From Novosphingobium sp. (GTDB taxonomy: Bacteria > Pseudomonadota > Alphaproteobacteria > Sphingomonadales > Sphingomonadaceae): a stretch of DNA of 64,000 nucleotides. The stretch is taken from assembly GCF_030699305.1 (NCBI RefSeq), contig NZ_JAUYNB010000013.1, positions 1-64,000 on the forward strand, given 5' to 3'. Positions 45,493 to 56,765 of this stretch are shown here, piece after piece. The first letter of the stretch is position 1. Each line of letters starts with the position of its first letter. Both the position numbers and the translations under genes were made by a program. The notes beneath the pieces are model-generated. The model was given only the letters and a program-made list of their open reading frames with translations, was not told the DNA's origin and did no database searches.

Positions 45493-46341
45493 ATGAGCTG
45501 GATCGACCGCGTTCGCAATTCTCTCCCCTTCACCACGAAGCGGGACACGCCTGACAACCTGTGGGTCAAGTGCCCCTCGTGCAAGGAAATGCTCTTCACG
45601 AAAGAGTACGAGGACAACCTGAGTGTCTGCCCGCGCTGTGAGCATCACGGCCGGATTGGCGCGGACGCACGGTTTGCGCAGTTGCTGGACCCCGGCTTTG
45701 AAATCCTGCCTTCGCCCAAGGTGAAGGAAGACCCGCTGAAGTTCCGCGACAGCAAGAAGTATCCCGACCGGTTGAAAGCCGCGCGCCTCGCCAACCCGCA
45801 CCCCGATGCGCTGACCAATGCGCTGGGCAAGATCGGCGGGCACAAGGCCGTGCTGGCAGTGCAGGACTTTGCCTTCATGGGCGGGTCGATGGGCATGGCC
45901 GTGGGCGCGGCGTTCGTGGCCGGGGCCGACCGTGCTCTGAAGGAAAAGTGCGCGTTCGTGATCTGCACGGCTGCTGGCGGCGCGCGGATGCAGGAAGGCA
46001 TTCTCAGCCTGATGCAGATGCCCAAGACCACGGTCGCGGTCAGCCGCCTGAGCCGGGCGGGCCTGCCCTATATCGTCGTGCTGACCGATCCCACCACCGG
46101 CGGCGTCACCGCCAGCTATGCCATGCTGGGCGATGTCCAGATTGCCGAACCGGGCTGCCTGATCGGGTTTGCCGGCCAGCGCGTGATCCAGGACACCATC
46201 CGCGAAAAGCTGCCCGAAGGGTTCCAGCGCGCCGAATACCTGCTGGAACACGGCATGATCGACATGGTTGTCCACCGCCGCGACCTGAAGGCCAAGCTGG
46301 CCACCGTGCTGGATTACCTCGGCGCGGCCAAGGCGGCCTGA
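45493..46341 (+). CDS. accD: Acetyl-CoA carboxylase carboxyltransferase subunit beta
   Basis: A 282-residue AccD. A four-cysteine zinc ribbon (Cys27, Cys30, Cys46, Cys49) precedes the crotonase-like carboxyltransferase domain with [15 protein letters not shown] and [19 protein letters not shown]. With AccA it transfers CO2 from biotin to acetyl-CoA. The trpA-accD-folC order is common in proteobacteria. Confidence 0.97.
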   Translation: MSWIDRVRNSLPFTTKRDTPDNLWVKCPSCKEMLFTKEYEDNLSVCPRCEHHGRIGADARFAQLLDPGFEILPSPKVKEDPLKFRDSKKYPDRLKAARLANPHPDALTNALGKIGGHKAVLAVQDFAFMGGSMGMAVGAAFVAGADRALKEKCAFVICTAAGGARMQEGILSLMQMPKTTVAVSRLSRAGLPYIVVLTDPTTGGVTASYAMLGDVQIAEPGCLIGFAGQRVIQDTIREKLPEGFQRAEYLLEHGMIDMVVHRRDLKAKLATVLDYLGAAKAA

Positions 46342-46357
46342 ACCGGATAGCAATTCT

Positions 46358-46379
46358 CCCCTCCCGCCTGCGGGAGGGG
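46358..46379. repeat. CTCCCGC/GCGGGAG hairpin repeat before folC
   Basis: CCCCTCCCGC (46358-46367) pairs perfectly with GCGGGAGGGG (46370-46379). The repeat continues as CCGGGGGAGGG to 46390. Related copies lie at 63377-63451. It fills most of the accD-folC gap and supplies the GGAGGG just upstream of the folC TTG. Confidence 0.8.
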
Positions 46380-46396
46380 CCGGGGGAGGGTCTGTC

Positions 46397-47704
46397 TTGA
46401 AAGACTTCGCAATCTCCGATAGCCCGCGCGTGCAGGCGCAGCTGAACCGGCTCGGCGCGCTGAGCCTGCCACAAGGGCGGATCGGGCTGGAGGTGATCCA
46501 TGCCCTGCTGGACCGGCTGGGCAATCCGCAAGCCGCCCTGCCGCCGGTGTTCCATGTCGCCGGAACCAACGGCAAGGGCAGCACCTGCGCATACTTGCGC
46601 GCGATGCTCGAAGCGCAGGGGCTGACCGTCCACGGCGCGACCAAGCCGCATCTGGTCCGTTATAACGAGCGGCTGCGGATCGCCGGTAAGCTGGTCGAGG
46701 ATGACCTGCTGGCCGACTTGCTGAAGGAAGTGCTCGATCTGGGCGAAGACCTGTCACCCAGTTTCTTCGAAGTCACCACGGCGGCCACGTTCCTGGCGTT
46801 CCACCGCTTCCCCGCCGATGCCTGCGTGATCGAGGTGGGCCTGGGCGGCCGGTTCGATGCAACCAACGTGTTGGACGGGCAAGCCGCCTGCGGGATCGCC
46901 ACGCTGGGGATCGACCACGAGGCGTTCCTGCTGGTCCCCGAAGCCAATGTCCCCACCGTTCCGCTCTGCCGGATCGCGTTCGAAAAAGCCGGGATCGCCC
47001 GCCCCGGCGTGCCGCTGGTGACGCAGGCCTATCCACTGGACGTCACTCGCACCGTGATCGAACACGCGATGCGGGTCGGCGCGAAGACCGCGCTGCGCGA
47101 TCTCGACTGGTTTGCCGACGTCGGCGACGCGATCCACTACCGCGACCGGCACGGCGAACTGACCCTGCCCCTGCCCGCGCTGGTTGGCACCCATCAGGCC
47201 GATAACGCCGCGCTGGCCGTCGCCATGCTGCGCCATCAGTCCCAAGTAGACGTATCACCAGAGGCCATGGCCGAGGGTATCCGCGCCGCCCGCTGGCCCG
47301 CGCGGTTGCAACTGCTGGACACCGGCCCGCTCACCGCGCTGGCACCGGGCCGCAAGGTCTGGCTGGACGGCGGGCACAACGCGGATGCCGGGTTGGCGAT
47401 TGCGCGGCATTTTGCCGGGGCCGAGCCGTTCCACCTGATCACGGGGATGCTTTCCAGCAAGGATCCGGCGGCCATCGTCGCGCCCTTGCGCGGCAAGCTG
47501 CTCAGCCTGTCCGTCGTCCCCGCGCCGGGGCATGATGCGCACGCGCCGGAAGACTTCGCCGCGCATTCCGACCTGCCGGTGCGCCCGTTCGCCGATGTGC
47601 CCGCCGCGCTCGCCGCGCTGCCGCCGGGCGGCGATGTGCTGATCGCGGGGTCGCTCTATCTGGCGGGCGAAGTCCTGCGGCTTAACGCCGAGTTTCCCGA
47701 CTAG
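46397..47704 (+). CDS. folC: Folylpolyglutamate synthase / dihydrofolate synthase
   Basis: A 435-residue FolC. The ATP-binding loop is VFHVAGTNGKGSTCAYLRAML at about 53-73, followed by GLGGRFDATNVLD, ATLGIDHEAFL, and the C-terminal VWLDGGHNADAG. The best start is TTG 46397, because MKDFAISDSPRVQAQLNRLG fits the family N-terminus. GGAGGG lies six bases upstream. It adds glutamate to dihydropteroate and folates. Its stop overlaps that of the convergent transporter gene. Confidence 0.94.
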   Translation: MKDFAISDSPRVQAQLNRLGALSLPQGRIGLEVIHALLDRLGNPQAALPPVFHVAGTNGKGSTCAYLRAMLEAQGLTVHGATKPHLVRYNERLRIAGKLVEDDLLADLLKEVLDLGEDLSPSFFEVTTAATFLAFHRFPADACVIEVGLGGRFDATNVLDGQAACGIATLGIDHEAFLLVPEANVPTVPLCRIAFEKAGIARPGVPLVTQAYPLDVTRTVIEHAMRVGAKTALRDLDWFADVGDAIHYRDRHGELTLPLPALVGTHQADNAALAVAMLRHQSQVDVSPEAMAEGIRAARWPARLQLLDTGPLTALAPGRKVWLDGGHNADAGLAIARHFAGAEPFHLITGMLSSKDPAAIVAPLRGKLLSLSVVPAPGHDAHAPEDFAAHSDLPVRPFADVPAALAALPPGGDVLIAGSLYLAGEVLRLNAEFPD

Positions 47705-49101
47705 CCGTTTGCGGACTTGGGCGCTGGCCCATCATCCTCGGTGCTGGGCTGGCGGATCGACTGGACGAGGTAGCCCTTGTTCCACAGCAGCCACAGCAGC
47801 AGCATGCCGGGGATCGCCGCCACCACCGTAAAGCCCCAGAACCACGTCCACCCCAGCTTTTCGGCCAGTACCCCGGCCGGGCTGGCCAGCCAGGTCCGCC
47901 CGAATGCGGCAAAGGATGACAGCAGGGCAAACTGGGTGGCCGTGTAGGCCAGGCTCGACAAGCCGGACAGATACGTCGCGAAGACCGTCAGCCCGATGCC
48001 GCTGGTGATGTTTTCGGTGCCGATCGCCGCGACCAGCATCCAGTAGTTGTTCCCGCTGACCGACAGCACCATGAACATCACGTTGGAAAACATCATCAGC
48101 AGCCCGGAAATCAGCAGCGCCCGGCCCATGCCCAGCCACAGGATGAACGGTGCGCCCAGCGCCGAACCCAGGATCAACGCGCCGAACCCCCACAGCTTGT
48201 TGGCCGAGACATAGTCCAGATCGGCAAAGCCCAGATCGACGATCATCGGCGCGAGCATGGTCTGCCCCATGGCATCGCCGACTTTGTAGACCAGCACGAA
48301 CCCCAGCACCAGGAAGGCCCCGTGCCGGCCCAGGAATTCGCGGAACGGATTGACCACCGTTTCGGTGATCCACCGCCCCGGCGTCATGCCGACCGCCCCG
48401 GCAAACCGGTCAACGTATTTGCCGGGACCGGCAATCATCGCGCCGATGATCGCGGGAATGATCGCAAAGGCAGTCAGCCCGTAAGCCATGGACCAGCCCA
48501 GCCCCAGCCCCTCGGCCGACGCCAGATAGACCGTCCCCGCCCCGGCGATCAGGTTGCCGGTGCGATAGCCGAACTGGTTGGTGGCCGTGCCGTGAGCGAA
48601 CTCTTCCTCATCGAGGATTTCGATGCGGTAGGCGTCGATCACAATGTCCTGCGTCGCCGAAAGGAACGCGGTAATCACCGCCCAGATCATGAAATTGCCC
48701 ATCTGGCCGGGCTGCGGATCGCTCGCCCCCAGTTGCCAGACCGCGACGAACAGCAGCGCCTGAACGAAGAACAGCCAGCCGCGCCGCTGGCCGAACTTCC
48801 GGGTCAGATAAGGCAGCGGCAACTTGTCGACCAGCGGGGCCCACAGGAACTTGATCGTGTAAGGCGTGCCCAGCGCCACGGCGAAGCCGATCGTGGCCGT
48901 ATCGAGCCCGACTTTGGCCAGCCAGAACGTCATCGTCGCGATCAGCAGGGTCAGCGGAAATCCGCTGGAAATGCCCAGCAGGAATGTAATCATCGGGTTC
49001 TTGCGCAAATAGGGGCGGAACGATTCCACCCGCGTGGCGACCAGCGCCAGACCGACCAGCACGGCTATGAAGATGATAAACCGGACCAGATCGACCGACA
49101 T
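47701..49101 (-). CDS. ampG: AmpG-family muropeptide permease (MFS)
   Basis: A 466-residue integral membrane protein with 12 or more spans. The AmpG-type landmarks are FLLGISSGFPLTLLIATMTFWLAKVGLDTATIGFAVALGTPYTIKFLWAPLVDK, SATQDIVIDAYRIEIL and YRTGNLIAGAGT. AmpG imports anhydro-muropeptides for recycling. Two other recycling-type genes (5.4-7.8 kb) are in the window but not adjacent. It is convergent with folC, the stops overlapping by two bases within CTAG. Confidence 0.82.
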   Translation of the reverse strand: MSVDLVRFIIFIAVLVGLALVATRVESFRPYLRKNPMITFLLGISSGFPLTLLIATMTFWLAKVGLDTATIGFAVALGTPYTIKFLWAPLVDKLPLPYLTRKFGQRRGWLFFVQALLFVAVWQLGASDPQPGQMGNFMIWAVITAFLSATQDIVIDAYRIEILDEEEFAHGTATNQFGYRTGNLIAGAGTVYLASAEGLGLGWSMAYGLTAFAIIPAIIGAMIAGPGKYVDRFAGAVGMTPGRWITETVVNPFREFLGRHGAFLVLGFVLVYKVGDAMGQTMLAPMIVDLGFADLDYVSANKLWGFGALILGSALGAPFILWLGMGRALLISGLLMMFSNVMFMVLSVSGNNYWMLVAAIGTENITSGIGLTVFATYLSGLSSLAYTATQFALLSSFAAFGRTWLASPAGVLAEKLGWTWFWGFTVVAAIPGMLLLWLLWNKGYLVQSIRQPSTEDDGPAPKSANG

Positions 49102-49162
49102 TGAGACCCCACTTCCACCAGATTTCGCGCGAACCTAGCGCCGAAACGCGTTATGCCTAGTT

Positions 49163-49198
49163 CCCATAGAGAGGATAGCCCCCATGGAGAGGATAGCC
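49163..49198 (+). repeat. 18-bp tandem duplication spanning the Rieske gene start
   Basis: CCCATAGAGAGGATAGCC (49163-49180) is followed by CCCATGGAGAGGATAGCC (49181-49198), with one mismatch. Only the second copy has ATG, which is the gene start. The first copy supplies AGAGG about ten bases upstream as ribosome-binding site. Confidence 0.9.
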
Positions 49199-50356
49199 AC
49201 AGTCCCCGGCGGGTCGCCCACGCCCGGCCAGCTGGCATTGGCCCGTGCCATTGCCGATGGATGCACCCGCAGCGAGGCGCGCGTCACCCGCGTGCCCGCC
49301 AGCGTCTATACCGACCCCGCGCACTGGGAGCGGGAAAAGGCGCTGTTGTTCGGCCGCCTGCCGCAAGTGCTGGCCCCGTCGGCCCTGCTGCCAGAGCCGA
49401 ACACGCTCGCCCCGCATGACGCGACCGGACGCCCGCTGCTGCTGACGCGCGATGGCGACGGGCAGGTTCACGTCTTCCTCAACGTCTGCCGCCATCGCGG
49501 CACCCGGCTGGTCGAAGGGCAGGACGCGCAATGCGCCAGGCGGATGACCTGCCCCTATCACGCGTGGACCTACGCCACCGATGGGCGCCTGCTCGCCCTG
49601 CCCCGGCCGGATACCTTTCCGGGGCTGGACAAGGCCGATTATGGCCTGGCCGAACTGCCCAGCGTCGAAGCGGGCGGGCTGATCTGGTTTGCCCCGGTGG
49701 CCGGTGCCGATTTCAGCGATGCGCGCACGCTGGGCGAGGATTTTGACCGCTTCGCCATGGCCGATCTGCACCTGTTCGCGCGCCGCACCCACGATGTCGC
49801 GTCGAACTGGAAGCTGATCATGGACGCGTTCCTGGAAAGCTACCACGTCGCCCGGCTTCACGCGGCCACGATCGGCCCGTTCTTCAAGGACGGGGTGACC
49901 AGCGGCGATCAGATCGGTCCGCACCAGCGCAGTCTGGTCGGCCGCGCGTCGGAGCTGGACGGGCTGGACCTGACCGACATGGCCGTGCTGCGTCGCACCG
50001 GCACGTTCGCCTATCAGCTGTTTCCCGGCACCGTGCTGGTGATAAGCCCGGACTACATCAACGTGCTGACCCTGATGCCGCAAGGGCATGACCGGACGCT
50101 GGTCGAGGATTTCATGCTGATCCCCGAAGCCCCGCAGACCGACAAGGCCCGCGATCACTGGCAGCGCAGCTGGCAACTGCTCGATGGCGGGGTGTTCGGC
50201 TCGGAAGATTTCCGCGCCGCCGCGCTGGGGCAACAGGGGCTGGCGACCGGCGCAGTGCCGGAACTGACGCTCGGCACACTGGAGGGCGGGATCCGCCGGT
50301 TTCACGAGATTTGCCAGGAACAGATGGCACTTGCCGAGGCCGCGGCAGAGGGGTGA
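49184..50356 (+). CDS. Rieske 2Fe-2S aromatic-ring-hydroxylating oxygenase, alpha subunit
   Basis: A 390-residue oxygenase. The Rieske cluster ligands are Cys102, His104, Cys123 and His126 (VCRHRG, CPYHAW). The catalytic iron ligands are His221 and His226 in [13 protein letters not shown], with Asp214 bridging the subunits. A third acidic ligand probably lies near FGSEDF. Substrate unknown. No beta subunit, ferredoxin or reductase gene is adjacent, so electron-transfer partners must be elsewhere. Its family includes choline- and carnitine-type oxygenases as well as aromatic dioxygenases. Confidence 0.88.
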   Translation: MERIATVPGGSPTPGQLALARAIADGCTRSEARVTRVPASVYTDPAHWEREKALLFGRLPQVLAPSALLPEPNTLAPHDATGRPLLLTRDGDGQVHVFLNVCRHRGTRLVEGQDAQCARRMTCPYHAWTYATDGRLLALPRPDTFPGLDKADYGLAELPSVEAGGLIWFAPVAGADFSDARTLGEDFDRFAMADLHLFARRTHDVASNWKLIMDAFLESYHVARLHAATIGPFFKDGVTSGDQIGPHQRSLVGRASELDGLDLTDMAVLRRTGTFAYQLFPGTVLVISPDYINVLTLMPQGHDRTLVEDFMLIPEAPQTDKARDHWQRSWQLLDGGVFGSEDFRAAALGQQGLATGAVPELTLGTLEGGIRRFHEICQEQMALAEAAAEG

Positions 50357-50387
50357 CGAAACCGCGCATGTCGCGTAAGGGGCGTGG

Positions 50388-51785
50388 ATGAACGACCCCA
50401 TTCCCGAAGAAATCGAAAACCAGCCCGAACCGACTGGCGAGCGTCCCGAAGAATCCGCTGCGCATCCAGAAGCGCACGGCGACGAAGCCGAAGCGCCCAG
50501 CGGCGAGGCCGAAACAGCGGCTGAACGGCCTGAAAAAGTTGGCGACCGCATCGCCAAGCTGCTCGCCCGCGCCGGGATTGCCTCGCGCCGCGAAATCGAG
50601 CGGATGATCGAAGATCGCCGCATCCGGCTGAACGACGAACTGGTCACCACCCCCGCCACGATCCTGACCAGCCTGCGCGGCGTGACAGTGGACGGCAAGC
50701 CGGTGAAGGCGCCCGAACCCACCCGCCTGTTCCTGTTCCACAAGCCGGACGGGCTGATCACGGCCGAGCGCGACCTCAGCGGCCGCCCCACGATCTACAC
50801 CGCGCTGCGCAACGCGCTGCCGCCGGGCACGCCGCGGCTGATGCCGGTCGGGCGGCTTGACCTGAATACCGAAGGCCTGCTGCTGCTGACCAACGACGGC
50901 GAATTCAAGCGCCAGCTGGAACTGCCGAGCAGCGGCATCCCGCGCAAGTACCGCGCCCGCACATATGGCGACATCACCCAGAACCAGCTGGAAGATCTGA
51001 TCGAAGGCGTGACCATCGACGGGATGCATTACGGCAAGATCGACGCCAACATGGAACGCCGGACCGGGCGCAACCAGTGGATCGAAGTCACCCTGACCGA
51101 AGGCAAGAACCGCGAAGTGCGGCGCGTGCTGGAACATCTCGGGCTGGAAGTCAGCCGCTTGCTGCGCATTTCCTATGGCCCGTTCGAGTTGCTCGACCTG
51201 CCGCGCGGACAGGCGGTCGAAATCCGTCAGGTCGATCTGGAAAAGTTCCGCAAGTCGCTGAAAACCGGTGACCGCGAACGCAGCCCCAACCCGCACACCA
51301 CCCCGGCCAAGCCCCAGTCGACCTGGGTCAAGGGCGGCACGGTGCGCGATCCGGCCCCCGCCGGGCGCCGCGTTGGCCGCGGCCTGACCCAGGCCCAGCC
51401 ATACGGTGAGCGCCTTGCGCGGACGGATGAGCGCCCCGCCCGTGGCGGCGCCCGCACCGCGCGGGGCGATGCCCGCCCCGCGCGCAGCGAAGAACGTCCG
51501 GCCCGTGGCAGCGCCCGTCCGCCGCGTGGTGACAGCCGCCCGGTGCGCAGCGATGAACCGCCCGCCTGGGCACGGCCCGCTGGCGGCGACAAGCGCCCGG
51601 CCCGCACCGATGAGCGCCCCACCCGGCCCGAAAACCGCACGCCCCGCAAGGAAACCCGCAGCGACTGGTCCGATGCCCGGCCCCCGCGCGGCGATGCCCG
51701 CCCGGCCCGTCCGGGTGGCCGCAGCGATGGCCGCCCCGGTGGCAAGCCCACTGGCCGTCCGACCCGTCCGGGGCCGCGTAAATGA
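50388..51785 (+). CDS. rluB: 23S rRNA pseudouridine synthase, RluB type, with low-complexity tails
   Basis: A 465-residue protein. An acidic N-terminal tail of about 45 residues precedes an S4 domain (DRIAKLLARAGIASRREIERMIEDRRI). The RsuA/RluB catalytic domain follows, with the active-site Asp in VGRLDLNTEGLLLLT and KYRARTYG. The last 160 residues or so are Arg/Pro/Ala-rich repeats (RPARG, DARPAR). It isomerises uridine in 23S rRNA, though RsuA-type specificity cannot be excluded. It overlaps rsmD by four bases. Confidence 0.9.
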   Translation: MNDPIPEEIENQPEPTGERPEESAAHPEAHGDEAEAPSGEAETAAERPEKVGDRIAKLLARAGIASRREIERMIEDRRIRLNDELVTTPATILTSLRGVTVDGKPVKAPEPTRLFLFHKPDGLITAERDLSGRPTIYTALRNALPPGTPRLMPVGRLDLNTEGLLLLTNDGEFKRQLELPSSGIPRKYRARTYGDITQNQLEDLIEGVTIDGMHYGKIDANMERRTGRNQWIEVTLTEGKNREVRRVLEHLGLEVSRLLRISYGPFELLDLPRGQAVEIRQVDLEKFRKSLKTGDRERSPNPHTTPAKPQSTWVKGGTVRDPAPAGRRVGRGLTQAQPYGERLARTDERPARGGARTARGDARPARSEERPARGSARPPRGDSRPVRSDEPPAWARPAGGDKRPARTDERPTRPENRTPRKETRSDWSDARPPRGDARPARPGGRSDGRPGGKPTGRPTRPGPRK

Positions 51786-52339
51786 GGATTGTTGCCGGGC
51801 AATGGCGCGGGCGTAAGTTGAATGCACCGTCGGGCGAAACCACGCGCCCGACAGCGGACCGTACCCGCGAAACGCTGTTCTCGATGCTGCAAAGCCGGCT
51901 TGGCAGCTTTGACGGGCTGGCCGTGGCCGATCTGTTTGCCGGATCGGGCGCGCTGGGGCTTGAGGCGCTGTCGCGCGGCGCGGCCAGCTGCGTGTTCGTC
52001 GAGCATGACGCCCCGGCAATCCGCGCGCTGCGGGCCAATATCGCCAACCTTCACGCGCAGGCGAACAGCGATGTGCGGGCGAGTTCGGTCCTGACGCTGG
52101 GTCCGGCCAAAGCCCCGCTCGACCTGATCCTGCTCGATCCGCCCTATGGTTCGGGCGCCGGCGCGGTGGCGCTCGACAAGCTGCAACGGCTCGGCTGGAT
52201 TGGCGAGGCGACCTGGGTCAGCCTCGAAACCGCGCACAACGAAGAACCCAAAGTGCGCGGGCTGGAAACCGTCGCCGAGCGCAAGGTCGGCAAGGCCAAG
52301 ATCACTTTGCTGCGGAAAGCGCCGGACGCGCCAGAATAA
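51782..52339 (+). CDS. rsmD: 16S rRNA (guanine966-N2)-methyltransferase
   Basis: A 185-residue RsmD. It has MRIVAGQWRGRKLNAPSGETTRPTADRTRETLFSML, the SAM-binding VADLFAGSGALGLEALSRGA, and the catalytic LDPPYGSG. It is coupled to rluB by an ATGA overlap, so two rRNA-modifying enzymes are made together. Its 3' end overlaps the convergent MFS gene by 38 bases. Confidence 0.95.
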   Translation: MRIVAGQWRGRKLNAPSGETTRPTADRTRETLFSMLQSRLGSFDGLAVADLFAGSGALGLEALSRGAASCVFVEHDAPAIRALRANIANLHAQANSDVRASSVLTLGPAKAPLDLILLDPPYGSGAGAVALDKLQRLGWIGEATWVSLETAHNEEPKVRGLETVAERKVGKAKITLLRKAPDAPE

Positions 52340-53573
52340 CCCCGGCGAGCGTCAGGGCTCCGGCGGCTGACAGCAGCCACCCGGCCTGCGCGCTATACCC
52401 GTCCGCCGCCAGCAATTGCGCCACGATCGGGGTCAGCGCGCCGCCGATGATGCCGCCGCCGTTGAACGCGAGTGAAATCCCGCTGTAACGCACTCGAACC
52501 GGGAACAGCGTCGGCAGCCATGCGCCCAGCGGGCCATAGGCAAACCCCATGATGAACAGCGCCGCCGCCAGCGTGGCGAACACCGTCCAGAGCGATCCCG
52601 CCGCCAGACCAGGGCCGAACACGAACCCCAGCAGCACGGTTGCCCCCGCCCCGAGCGCCAGCGAGAGCCGCGCCGAACGCTTGTCCGCGAGCACCGCCGC
52701 CGCGACGATCCCGACCGCCAGAAAACAGTTCGCCGCCAGCTGGACCGACAGGAACGTCTCGCGGCTGTGCCCCAGCGGCCCGGTCCCCTGCGCCAGCGCA
52801 TAAGCCGTCGCGAGGTAGAAGATCGCAAAGCACGCCACCACGCCCGCCGTCCCGGCCAGCAGTGCGCCAAGGTGATGGCGCATTTCCCACAGCGGCACGA
52901 GTGGCGGCGGCGCGTGTTCCATCGCCTCGCGGAAGGCCGGTGTCTCACCAATCCGCAGCCGCACCCACAGCCCGATGCCGACCAGCGCCGCGCTCGCCAG
53001 AAACGGAATGCGCCAGCCCCACGCGGCAAAGTCCGCTTCACTGAGCCCCAGACCCAGCAGCAGGAACAGGCCATTGGCGGCAAGGAACCCCACCGGCGCG
53101 CCCAGCTGCGGCGCGCTGCCGAACCGGGCTTCCCAGCCCTTGGGTGCGTTCTCCACCGCCAGCAGCGCCGCCCCGCCCCATTCGCCGCCAAGGCCGAACC
53201 CCTGCCCGAACCGCAGTATGCACAGCAACGCGGGCGCGATCCAGCCGGCCATCGCGTATGTCGGCAAGAAGGCGATCAGCAGCGTCGATGCGCCCATCAG
53301 CAGCAGGGACGCCACCAGCGTCGATTTGCGCCCGATCCGATCCCCGAAATGGCCGAACGCAATCGCGCCAACCGGCCGCGCGATGAACGCGATGCCAAAG
53401 CTCATGAAGGCAAACAGCGTCTGCGCCGCCGCCGATTCGGCCGGGAAGAACAGCGGCCCGAACACCAGCGCCGCAGCGGTCGCGTAGATGTAGAAATCAT
53501 AAAACTCGACCGCCGTGCCGACGAGGCTGGCGGTCAGGACGCGCGAATGCTGGCGGATCGGATGCATGGGCAC
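52302..53573 (-). CDS. MFS transporter, metabolite:H+ symporter type
   Basis: A 423-residue transporter with 12 predicted spans. The MHS-subfamily marks are LVGTAVEFYDFYIYATAAALVFGPLFFP in span 1, RPVGAIAFGHFGDRIGRKSTLVAS and GFGLGGEWGGAALLAVENAP. This group includes shikimate, proline/betaine and dicarboxylate symporters. Substrate unknown. It is divergent from the helicase gene, with 77 bp between. Confidence 0.88.
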   Translation of the reverse strand: MPMHPIRQHSRVLTASLVGTAVEFYDFYIYATAAALVFGPLFFPAESAAAQTLFAFMSFGIAFIARPVGAIAFGHFGDRIGRKSTLVASLLLMGASTLLIAFLPTYAMAGWIAPALLCILRFGQGFGLGGEWGGAALLAVENAPKGWEARFGSAPQLGAPVGFLAANGLFLLLGLGLSEADFAAWGWRIPFLASAALVGIGLWVRLRIGETPAFREAMEHAPPPLVPLWEMRHHLGALLAGTAGVVACFAIFYLATAYALAQGTGPLGHSRETFLSVQLAANCFLAVGIVAAAVLADKRSARLSLALGAGATVLLGFVFGPGLAAGSLWTVFATLAAALFIMGFAYGPLGAWLPTLFPVRVRYSGISLAFNGGGIIGGALTPIVAQLLAADGYSAQAGWLLSAAGALTLAGVILARPALSAAK

Positions 53574-53650
53574 GATGCCTTGCGGCTGGCGCGCGCGCTG
53601 TCAATCCCGCGCCCTTGCGCTGGCTGGCGATGTTCCCTAGTTGTTCGCGC

Positions 53651-55954
<2,304 letters not shown>

Positions 55955-55963
55955 GTCGCCCGA

Positions 55964-56683
55964 TCAGGGCCGCCGACCAACCCACAAACCGCGCTGCACG
56001 TGCAGCTGGGTCGGCGCAAAATCGGTGAATTCGCAGGTCGGCAGGCCTTCCCGCTCCGCAAAGGCGAGCAGAATTCGCTGCGCTTCGGGGACATTGCCGG
56101 TCTTCTCGTCCAGCCCCTTGTCGCTGTTATCGAGATAGATCACCCCGCCCTTGGCAAGATGTTCAACGGCAAACCGGGCGCAATCATCGCGGTGGCTGCC
56201 ATCGATCATGATCAGGTCATACTGCTGATCCGGCACCAGGCTGACATATTCTGCGCGATTCGCCGCAAACCGGTAATCGACATTGCCAAGCTTCGCGACG
56301 CGCGGCGCGACCACATCGAACCACGGCTTGTAATCTTCAATCGACACGACCGAACCCGTGTGCCGCGAATACCACATGGTCGACATGCCGGACCCGAATT
56401 CCAGCACTTTGCTTTGCGGGGTCAGCACCCGGGCCAGTTCATCCTGCGCGTCGTAGGAAATCCACGGGAGTTCCTGCCGCCAGTCAAACAGCACCCGCGC
56501 AGCACCGGTGAAAACCGCCCGCGGGCCATTCCTGAGCAACCGCCCCAGTGAAACGAAGCTGCCGAGTTCATCATGCAGCCGCGTCTTGCGGGTAACACTG
56601 CCAGAGTAAATCTTTCGAAATGGCGTCATCGGCCCAAGTGAAGCGCGCATATCGCTATGGGTCATCAAATCAAACCTTGCCAT
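55964..56683 (-). CDS. Class I SAM-dependent methyltransferase-like protein
   Basis: A 239-residue protein. The SAM-binding motif I is VLEFGSGMSTMW at about 93-104, motif IV-like YDLIMIDGSHRDDCARFAVEHLAKGGVIYLDN follows. Fold is that of class I methyltransferases, often found next to sugar or polysaccharide genes. The substrate is unknown and no biosynthetic neighbours are present. It is convergent with uvrD. Confidence 0.75.
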   Translation of the reverse strand: MARFDLMTHSDMRASLGPMTPFRKIYSGSVTRKTRLHDELGSFVSLGRLLRNGPRAVFTGAARVLFDWRQELPWISYDAQDELARVLTPQSKVLEFGSGMSTMWYSRHTGSVVSIEDYKPWFDVVAPRVAKLGNVDYRFAANRAEYVSLVPDQQYDLIMIDGSHRDDCARFAVEHLAKGGVIYLDNSDKGLDEKTGNVPEAQRILLAFAEREGLPTCEFTDFAPTQLHVQRGLWVGRRP

Positions 56684-56765
56684 GAGAACTGCCAGTAACG
56701 CTGAAAATGCACCAGCACCCGGGACGGGTCAAGCGCACATACCGCCGATCGTCCGAAGTTTCGCC

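Noticed and set aside
49184..50356. A catabolic gene cluster around the Rieske oxygenase
   Set aside because: Neighbours are a permease of murein fragments and an rRNA-modifying pair. No reductase, ferredoxin, beta subunit or ring-cleavage gene is present.
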